Below, piece after piece: positions 12,150 to 17,746 of a stretch of 24,524 bases of DNA. The stretch is from Oscillospiraceae bacterium. Lineage in GTDB: Bacteria; Bacillota_A; Clostridia; Oscillospirales; Ruminococcaceae. The notes under the pieces were generated by a model. That model was given only the letters and a program-made list of their open reading frames with translations. It was not told the DNA's origin and made no database searches. The stretch covers positions 1 to 24,524 of the forward strand of contig JAFWUX010000226.1 of NCBI GenBank assembly GCA_017523995.1, written 5' to 3'. Position 1 is the first letter of the stretch; each line of letters opens with the position of its first letter. A program made the position numbers and the translations under genes.

Positions 12150-14726
12150 ATGGCATTTTCATGGGTGAATTTTGGTACATCCTTTCTCAAGGAAATTCTG
12201 AAAAAAAACGAATTGAATGCGCAGCAGCGTGAAAACTTGGATTTTGCGCTGCAAATCAATGAAGTAAACATTCTGAGCAGTATCATGCTAAGTATATGTT
12301 CAGAACCGGATATTTCATTCGTAAAGCAATACCGCACGATCATTGAAAATTCGCTGCTCAAGTCATATAAGGAGGAAGTCCTTCAGATCTGCAAAGCACT
12401 TCACATTACCGGCCGAACATTCGACGAAAAGTGGCAGGCATTGATGAAAAAGCCGACTTCTGCCGGATTGATCGACGCCTATATCAGCGCGCTGCATCAC
12501 ATCAGCGGAATTGAAACGCCGCTCAATGAATACAGTAAATTCAAAACAACCATATCGCTTCGTATGTCAGAGACGTATGCAGAGGATGTTCCGCTGTATC
12601 CGTTCCAGAAAGAGGCAGTATCCCGGCTGACAGAGCATTTCATTTCCAATGATCAGAACGCTGGCATTCTGGTAATGCCGACAGGCAGCGGAAAGAGCAG
12701 GACAGCATCCTATTTTCTGATCAAGGAAATGATTTCCCGCGGCTATCAAATTCTCTGGATTGCACACCGTCATATGCTGATTGATCAGGCAGCGGACTGT
12801 TTTTACCAGTTCGCCGGTTTGAGCAAAATCAACAAGCCGGATATCAAAGACTACAGAATCTGCTGCATTTCCGGCAGGCATATGAGCATCCGGCAGGTTG
12901 GCAGGGCGGAAGTGATTGTTGCAAGCATCCAGTCTGTCTGCCGGAGCAAGGATCACCTTCGCCGGATCCTGAAGCGCGGAAAAGTCATGGTTGTTATTGA
13001 CGAATGCCATCATACGGCTGCGCCGACTTATCAGAATACGATCAAATTCATCAGAAAATGCAGAACAAACGTGAAGCTGCTCGGCCTGACCGCAACGCCG
13101 ATTCGTTCAAATGAGAATGAAACATCACATCTGTATCAGATATTCGGAAACAGCATCATCTACGAAATCTCCATGTCGAATCTGATTGCAAAGAAAATCC
13201 TTGCAGATCCGCATTTCATCCGCGTTGAAACGCATTCAGATTTTGAACGGGAAGTCACTTACGACGAAGCGAAATTCATCAATCGCTTCGGTGAACTGCC
13301 TCCGACCCTTGTTCACAAGATTGCAGTTTCAAAGGAACGTAATGCTGTCATTCTGCAGCAATACCTGTCATACGCAGAAGAATACGGAAAAACGCTTATA
13401 TTCACCTTGAATGTGGTACATTGCCGTCTGTTGTATGAAGAACTGCAAAAAAAGCATATTCGCTGCGGACTTGTGTATTCCGGGAAGGAAGACAATGCCA
13501 AGGTCATCAGCGATTTCAAGGAGAATAAGCTCGATGTTCTGCTGAATGTCAATATTCTGACGGAAGGTTCTGATGTTCCGGACATCCAGACAGTTTTCCT
13601 GACCCGTCCGACCTCAAGCGAAGGGCTCCTGATGCAGATGATCGGCAGAGGAATGCGCGGTCCGCAGGCAAAGGGAACCGAGACCGTGAACATTGTGGAT
13701 TTCCACGATAACTGGAATGTCTTTCAGAAATGGCTTGATCCGCAGTGGATCATTGAAGAAGAGCTTGCAGAGGAAACGGAATCCGCCGCTGTTCGGAAAA
13801 AGCTGGACCATGAATCGTATGACTGGCGGGCGTGCAGAGCGCTGTATCGTGCGATGAAAGCCGATGCCGCTGCGCTGGACTGCACCGTAGCGGTACCGTC
13901 AGGGTGGTATACACTGGTGGATGAAGAAGGCGAGCTCGTCAGAATGCTGGTGTTTGAGGATCAGCTTTCCGGTCTGAAAGCGATGATGTCCGAGAAGAAG
14001 CGCTGGAAGAATAATTCTGCGTTCCGTGCACAGGACGCATTGGAACGATACTTTTCCGGTTTTGGTTATCCGCCGGATGAGAGAGAGCTTGCACTCCTGA
14101 TTGATAACATTCGGACGCTGGAAGATCCGCCCCTGCTGCATGTTCTGAAAAACAGAAAATATGCAGACCCGGACTATGCGATTCAGCTGGCAGAAACCGA
14201 GCAGAAAGAGCTGCCCGAGCTTGGCCGTGAATTGTATGAGACGCATGAGATCATCCGTGACATGTACGCATCTGTCGAAGAATATCTGGAAGCATTGAGC
14301 AGGGTCAAACAATACGGGAAGGAAAATCAGCTCAGAACCAGAATCGAGGAGCTGCCTTTAGAACAGATCCCATTTGATACCACACCTTATTATGATATCG
14401 AAGAGCTCTATGAAGAAGTGAAGCAGGAACGCTGGGGCGGCAAGTTTGACGGAATCAGCTCCATAAACTGGACAGACAAGCCGTATAAGACATATTTCGG
14501 CATCTATTATCCGGACAATTCCAGCATTAAAATCAATATGATTCTGAACAGCAAGGATGTCCCGCGGGAAGCTGTCAAGTTTGTGATCTATCATGAGATG
14601 CTTCACCGTGACAATCGCCGTCACGACGCAGCGTTCAGGGAACAGGAGCATCGCTACCCGAACTATGAGGAATTGGAGCATTTCCTGTACGGTGAGATGC
14701 TGCAGTACGATATCAGCAAAATGTGA
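12150..14726 (+). CDS. Superfamily 2 DEAD/DEAH helicase fused to a C-terminal SprT-like metalloprotease
   Basis: 858 aa. Residues 1-140 form an unassigned helical N-terminus. The helicase core follows: YPFQKEAV (~150), Walker A MPTGSGKS (176-183), DECHH (284-288), TAT (~313), and domain 2 with TLIFTLNVVHC, NVNILTEGSDVPDI and motif VI IGRGMR (498-503). Residues ~540-740 are charged and unassigned. The C-terminus (~755-858) resembles SprT: YDIEELYEEV, then W-G-G-x-x-x-G, then VIYHEMLH (HExxH at 815-819), with H825 and a later H as candidate zinc ligands. SprT/Spartan proteases cut DNA-protein crosslinks; helicase fusion suggests an unwinding-coupled protease. ATG 12150 fits AAGGAGGG better than the adjacent GTG 12147. 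Confidence 0.85.
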   Translation: MAFSWVNFGTSFLKEILKKNELNAQQRENLDFALQINEVNILSSIMLSICSEPDISFVKQYRTIIENSLLKSYKEEVLQICKALHITGRTFDEKWQALMKKPTSAGLIDAYISALHHISGIETPLNEYSKFKTTISLRMSETYAEDVPLYPFQKEAVSRLTEHFISNDQNAGILVMPTGSGKSRTASYFLIKEMISRGYQILWIAHRHMLIDQAADCFYQFAGLSKINKPDIKDYRICCISGRHMSIRQVGRAEVIVASIQSVCRSKDHLRRILKRGKVMVVIDECHHTAAPTYQNTIKFIRKCRTNVKLLGLTATPIRSNENETSHLYQIFGNSIIYEISMSNLIAKKILADPHFIRVETHSDFEREVTYDEAKFINRFGELPPTLVHKIAVSKERNAVILQQYLSYAEEYGKTLIFTLNVVHCRLLYEELQKKHIRCGLVYSGKEDNAKVISDFKENKLDVLLNVNILTEGSDVPDIQTVFLTRPTSSEGLLMQMIGRGMRGPQAKGTETVNIVDFHDNWNVFQKWLDPQWIIEEELAEETESAAVRKKLDHESYDWRACRALYRAMKADAAALDCTVAVPSGWYTLVDEEGELVRMLVFEDQLSGLKAMMSEKKRWKNNSAFRAQDALERYFSGFGYPPDERELALLIDNIRTLEDPPLLHVLKNRKYADPDYAIQLAETEQKELPELGRELYETHEIIRDMYASVEEYLEALSRVKQYGKENQLRTRIEELPLEQIPFDTTPYYDIEELYEEVKQERWGGKFDGISSINWTDKPYKTYFGIYYPDNSSIKINMILNSKDVPREAVKFVIYHEMLHRDNRRHDAAFREQEHRYPNYEELEHFLYGEMLQYDISKM

Positions 14727-14745
14727 ACGCAATTCTTATTCTAAT

Positions 14746-14793
14746 AAACAGCCGCCGGTGTGTATTCTGACTGAAACAACGGCGGCTGTTTTC
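14746..14793 (+). terminator. Terminator of the helicase-protease cassette
   Basis: A perfect 12-bp stem AAACAGCCGCCG/CGGCGGCTGTTT (14746-14757 with 14780-14791), 22-nt loop, followed by TTCTGG after a T4 run. It is 19 nt after the stop codon. Confidence 0.82.
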
Positions 14794-14829
14794 TGGGTAA
14801 GCGTAAACCGACAACATATGCTTTTAAAG

Positions 14830-14860
14830 AAACAGACTCCCCTCGAAGGTGAGTCTGTTT
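14830..14860. terminator. Second hairpin at the cassette/IS66 boundary
   Basis: AAACAGACTC (14830-14839) and GAGTCTGTTT (14851-14860) form a perfect 10-bp stem with an 11-nt loop. It is symmetrical and has short T-tracts on both sides, so it may end transcripts from either direction. It marks where the IS66 tnpB fragment stops looking like transposase. Confidence 0.6.
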
Positions 14861-14899
14861 GAATATCAAGTATTGAATGGCAGGCAGATCGTTCAGCAT
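14857..14899 (-). pseudogene. 5' stub of IS66-type tnpB
   Basis: ATG 14899 overlaps the preceding stop as ATGCTGA and encodes MLNDLPAIQYLIFK, the typical start of IS66 TnpB (IS66 Orf2). After about 14 codons the similarity ends in the hairpin at 14830-14860. Only a stub remains. Confidence 0.55.
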
Positions 14900-15085
14900 A
14901 GCGCATTCACCAATGCTAGCAATGTATCCTGCGTAATACTGGTCGGCAGTGAGATATTCAGACCGTTCTTCTCGATCCGGATATCTGCATTCTGCAGCTG
15001 TGGTACTGTCAGCGGAACAACTGCTATCTTACCCTCGTATGTTTGTTGTCTTTTTATGCCGAGAGGAACGGCAGAACCGTCCCCA
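14893..15085 (-). pseudogene. 3' remnant of IS66-type tnpA (accessory Orf1)
   Basis: About 60 codons ending in TGA at 14893. The product KIAVVPLTVPQ, then ADIRIEKNGLNISLPTSI and a final DTLLALVNAL matches the C-terminus of IS66 TnpA/Orf1, in which a short beta-hairpin (I-x-I-x-x-x-G-x-x-L-x-L-P) is followed by T-L-x-x-L-(I/L)-x-x-L. The N-terminal HTH is gone. It is coupled to the tnpB stub as in intact IS66. Boundary to the right is about 15085, at the stop of the next gene. Confidence 0.6.
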
Positions 15086-15089
15086 ACAG

Positions 15090-15776
15090 CTAATCGGTTT
15101 TCAGCAGTAATGCCTTTTCAAGCTCACGCCTGAGTGTATAGGAATCGCAGATACAATAATCTGCATAACGCCTGCAAACGCTGTACTGAACGTCAAGCGG
15201 TCTGCACCGAAGCGTCCCCTCCGTCATGTGCAGTATTTCAGCGGCGACAGGAAGAAAATGAAGGCATTTATCGCCCTTGAAATTCTCCCACAGTTCACGG
15301 CGAAAATCAGCGTATTCTTCCGAAGTTGCCTTCTTTATTATCTCGTCAACTTCTTCCTTATAATCAGCATCATAGGCGAAGAAGATACGCTCATCACTCA
15401 GCCTGACGCTGAACGGAACACCGCTTGCAGTAAGAGCAGCATATTGCTGTTGCTCTTGCGAACTAATTTCAATAGTATAGGTTCCAGGCTTAACAATAGA
15501 TGTCAGATCCTCTACTTTAGACGCTTTTTCTTTATTGCGAGTTACAGTAACATCAAAACTAGATCCGCCTTTATTGATGATAAAACCGTCCTCTACAGAC
15601 TTCTTACCAGAAATATCTTTTCCGGAAGTAATATCATACAGTTTAACTGCATTATCACTATAAGTCACATAAAACTCATACTTTTCGAGTATTTCCTTAT
15701 ATTCATATACATCGTCAGTTATCACTTTCAGTTTCTTTTGAGTTTTCGTTCTTTTACCAATTCGATATCCGATCAT
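15090..15776 (-). CDS. Uncharacterised protein, possibly chimeric or with a shifted 5' end
   Basis: 228 aa, soluble, no family recognised. The N-terminal half (to about residue 120) is lysine-, isoleucine- and asparagine-rich and encoded by AT-rich DNA. The C-terminal half (YKEEVDEIIKKATSEEYADF, CRRYADYCICDSYTLRRELE) is encoded by richer DNA with several cysteines, so two origins are possible. ATG 15776 has no ribosome site. A better start, ATG 15798 with AAAAGGAG 10 nt upstream, lies 22 nt earlier in another frame and runs to a stop after 14 codons, which suggests a small indel near the 5' end. Its promoter at 15859-15887 carries a palindromic operator. Confidence 0.5.
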   Translation of the reverse strand: MIGYRIGKRTKTQKKLKVITDDVYEYKEILEKYEFYVTYSDNAVKLYDITSGKDISGKKSVEDGFIINKGGSSFDVTVTRNKEKASKVEDLTSIVKPGTYTIEISSQEQQQYAALTASGVPFSVRLSDERIFFAYDADYKEEVDEIIKKATSEEYADFRRELWENFKGDKCLHFLPVAAEILHMTEGTLRCRPLDVQYSVCRRYADYCICDSYTLRRELEKALLLKTD

Positions 15777-15858
15777 AACGCGGTAATATATTACTCATTA
15801 TTTCAGCGCTCCTTTTGTAGAGATAAACTAATATTTCGAGGAAAGAATATATATTTTT

Positions 15859-15887
15859 ATTATAACACAAACCGATGTTTGTGTCAA
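15859..15887 (-). promoter_or_regulatory. Consensus promoter containing a 20-bp palindromic operator
   Basis: Minus strand TTGACA (15882-15887), 17-nt spacer, TATAAT (15859-15864), a perfect consensus. ACACAAAC-CGAT-GTTTGTGT (15865-15884, plus-strand reading) is a perfect 8-bp inverted repeat lying exactly between the two boxes and overlapping the -35. A dimeric repressor bound here would exclude RNA polymerase. Confidence 0.85.
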
Positions 15888-15928
15888 GGCATCAAACGAA
15901 ATGCAGATAAATTTTGTGCAAACAGCCA

Positions 15929-15958
15929 ATTCCGGCAGAACCGAAGCTCTGCCGGAAT
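15929..15958 (-). terminator. Terminator after the DUF4230 gene
   Basis: A perfect 11-bp stem ATTCCGGCAGA/TCTGCCGGAAT (15929-15939 with 15948-15958), 8-nt loop, followed on the minus strand by TGGCTGTTTGC. It lies 9 nt after the stop. Confidence 0.75.
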
Positions 15959-15966
15959 CGAATTGT

Positions 15967-16617
15967 TCAATTGACGAAAATATCGTATTCTCCTGTGATA
16001 TCGGATGCTTTCAGCAGTTCTTCAAGTATGTCCTCTGCATGATTCTCAGCATTCCGGAAAATCTTCCCGTCAGCCAAGTATTCAGCCTCTTTTTGATTCT
16101 GGAAGTCAGCCATGACCTGGATCAATTCCTGATCTTCGGTCGTGATCAGCCAGGAATTTTTTACGCTTTTCAGATAGGCGTGATCCATGTCAATCTCATT
16201 ATACTTGACCTCTGCATCCGGTAAGGTCAGTGTAATGCGTTCACGCCGGCGGTCGATGTTCACATCGACTTCTTCCAGATCGAACCCGATCCCGATTTCG
16301 CAGCTGAACGCGAGAAATGTCTCGTCTGAAGTAAAGGGAACAGCAAATCCGAGGAGCTCACGGTGTTTCTCATACGATTCATGCACCATATAAGAGTCTT
16401 TCATCGTGATCAGTTCAGCAGCAGGCTGAATGATCTCCATGACATCCGTCTCGGTGATCTGATAAACCTCGGTTGGCTTGACTTCAATGCCGGCATTGTC
16501 TTTCGCGGTCGAGTGCTTTATGATGCTGAATACACCATAGCCCGTAAGCGAAAGCACTGTGAGGCTGCCGATTACAGTCAGAATCATAATCGCTTTTTGG
16601 ATCAGATTTCTTTTCAT
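15967..16617 (-). CDS. DUF4230 family membrane-anchored protein
   Basis: 216 aa. One N-terminal membrane helix (AIMILTVIGSLTVLSLTGYGVF, about 9-30) anchors an extracytoplasmic domain. It matches DUF4230: ITETDVMEIIQPAAELITMK near the start, the FLAFSCEIGIGFDLEEVDVN strand pair, ERITLTLPDAEV, and a long C-terminal helical part. The function of the family is unknown. AAAAAAGGAGG precedes the ATG. It has its own promoter region and terminator, but lies directly after the zinc-ribbon membrane protein and kinase operon in the same direction. Confidence 0.83.
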   Translation of the reverse strand: MKRNLIQKAIMILTVIGSLTVLSLTGYGVFSIIKHSTAKDNAGIEVKPTEVYQITETDVMEIIQPAAELITMKDSYMVHESYEKHRELLGFAVPFTSDETFLAFSCEIGIGFDLEEVDVNIDRRRERITLTLPDAEVKYNEIDMDHAYLKSVKNSWLITTEDQELIQVMADFQNQKEAEYLADGKIFRNAENHAEDILEELLKASDITGEYDIFVN

Positions 16618-16665
16618 TGTTATTCCTCCTTTTTTCGGTTGAGTGCCTGTCCTTTTGACAATTTT

Positions 16666-16674
16666 ATTATAGCA
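16666..16674 (-). promoter_or_regulatory. Extended -10 promoter of the DUF4230 gene
   Basis: TGCTATAAT on the minus strand (16666-16674), about 50 nt before the ATG. No good -35 box is present, so the TG extension probably compensates. The same TGCTATAAT form is seen in four other promoters of the window. Confidence 0.55.
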
Positions 16675-16718
16675 GATTGCCGAAAAAAGATATAAAAACG
16701 GATTCCACAGTCTGGATA

Positions 16719-16745
16719 CAAAAAAGCCGCCGGCGAACCAGCGGC
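16719..16745 (-). terminator. Intrinsic terminator of the zinc-ribbon gene
   Basis: On the minus strand GCCGCTGG-TTCG-CCGGCGGC (16726-16745), an 8-bp stem with one G-U pair and a stable UUCG loop, followed directly by TTTTTTG. It is 25 nt after the stop. Confidence 0.88.
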
Positions 16746-16770
16746 AGTAAAAATGATAAAAGAATACCGT

Positions 16771-17658
16771 TCACATTGCAGAAAGCAGCTTCTTTTCAAC
16801 GCGCAGCGTTACCAGCAGATAGTAGGCGTCATCAGCTGGCGAGAGTGTTTTCTCGTCGATCGCGTCGATCTTTTCTGTCCACTCCTGCAATTCAGTCATC
16901 ATCGCCATATAGTCGTTGAGCATCGCCATCATATCACCCTCGCCGGAATTGTATTTCTGCATAAATGCGAGGTAATTGTCGTAGAACGCCTCATAAGAAT
17001 CCATAAATGCCTTGAATTCCGGCGTAACAAGCGAATAGTCACCGTTGGCGATCATATCCTGAATATCCTGCGCAGACAATTCCTGTTCGGAGGATTCCTC
17101 GGCAGGCGGTTCCGTTTCAGCCGGAGCTTCATCAACCGGCTCAGTTGTTGTCGGTGCAGTCGTTTTAGCAGCGGGTTTCGGTGTTTTCGCAGAACCAGAA
17201 TCATCCGGAACGCGCTCCGTCACGACGGGTTTCTGCGGAGTCTCCTGCGGCTGCTCTGCGCCGCGGTTTCCGCCTGTTCGCGGTATCACCATAATCAGGA
17301 GATACACGATCCAGCCGGCCGCAATGATGCCGTATTTTACCTTTTTATTCATCGTTTTGTTGCGCAGCATCAGAATCGTCAGCGGAATCGGAAAGCAGAA
17401 GATCCAGCCGAGCACCCAGAGCAGCGTGTGCTTTTTCTTCGGCGGTTCCTGCGGCGGAACGGGCGTTGCAGCGACAAATCCGGCGCGGTCATTGCTGTGA
17501 TTTGCCTGATAATTCTGCATCGCATTCGCCGTGATAAGCGGCTGCTGACAGAATTGGCAGGTGCAGCATTCCTGCGACGGATTGACCGGAAATTCGCCGC
17601 CGCAATTCGGGCATTTTGCGGGCACAAATGTACCCTGCGGATTGATCTGTTCGTTCAT
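16771..17658 (-). CDS. Zinc-ribbon membrane protein with Pro/Thr/Glu-rich linker
   Basis: 295 aa. A cytosolic zinc ribbon (CPNCGGEF with CTCQFCQQPL, residues 16-41) is followed by a Gln/Asn/Pro spacer, two membrane helices (LLWVLGWIFCFPIPLTILML, about 79-98, and YGIIAAGWIVYLLIMVIP, about 109-126), a low-complexity P/T/E linker (130-195), and a C-terminal helical domain with YEAFYDNYLAFMQKYNS and MMAMLNDYMAMMTELQEW. I do not know its function; such proteins may link cytosolic signals to an outer helical domain. AAGGAGG, inside the large inverted repeat at 17667-17721, is the ribosome site. It follows the kinase-NB-ARC gene by 88 nt and may be its partner; this is inference. Confidence 0.78.
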   Translation of the reverse strand: MNEQINPQGTFVPAKCPNCGGEFPVNPSQECCTCQFCQQPLITANAMQNYQANHSNDRAGFVAATPVPPQEPPKKKHTLLWVLGWIFCFPIPLTILMLRNKTMNKKVKYGIIAAGWIVYLLIMVIPRTGGNRGAEQPQETPQKPVVTERVPDDSGSAKTPKPAAKTTAPTTTEPVDEAPAETEPPAEESSEQELSAQDIQDMIANGDYSLVTPEFKAFMDSYEAFYDNYLAFMQKYNSGEGDMMAMLNDYMAMMTELQEWTEKIDAIDEKTLSPADDAYYLLVTLRVEKKLLSAM

Positions 17659-17666
17659 AAAATAAC

Positions 17667-17721
17667 CTCCTTGTGTTGTGATCGGGGCTTTGCTGATTTC
17701 AGTATATCACAACACAAGGAG
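17667..17721 (-). promoter_or_regulatory. 16-bp perfect inverted repeat enclosing a -10 box and containing the Shine-Dalgarno
   Basis: CTCCTTGTGTTGTGAT (17667-17682) and ATCACAACACAAGGAG (17706-17721) are exact reverse complements 23 nt apart. On the minus strand an extended -10 (TGATATACT) straddles the upstream arm and the loop; the downstream arm contains the AAGGAGG of the zinc-ribbon gene. Read-through RNA from the kinase gene would form a long hairpin hiding that ribosome site (and might terminate), while RNA from the local promoter keeps it free. A pair of operators for a repressor is the alternative. Confidence 0.7.
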
Positions 17722-17746
17722 CGGTTATAAAAATGGATTCCGCGGC

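Noticed and set aside
11470..12180. 236-codon minus-strand open frame opposite the reader-like gene
   Set aside because: Antisense shadow; the plus-strand gene has AGGAGG, operon context and family-like motifs.
15228..15974. 248-codon plus-strand open frame (Phe/Ile/Ser-rich)
   Set aside because: Composition is that of an antisense of a Lys/Glu-rich gene and it covers the consensus minus-strand promoter.
16753..17730. 325-codon plus-strand open frame opposite the zinc-ribbon gene
   Set aside because: Arg/His/Phe-rich shadow of the minus-strand gene; it has no ribosome site and runs through the terminator hairpin.
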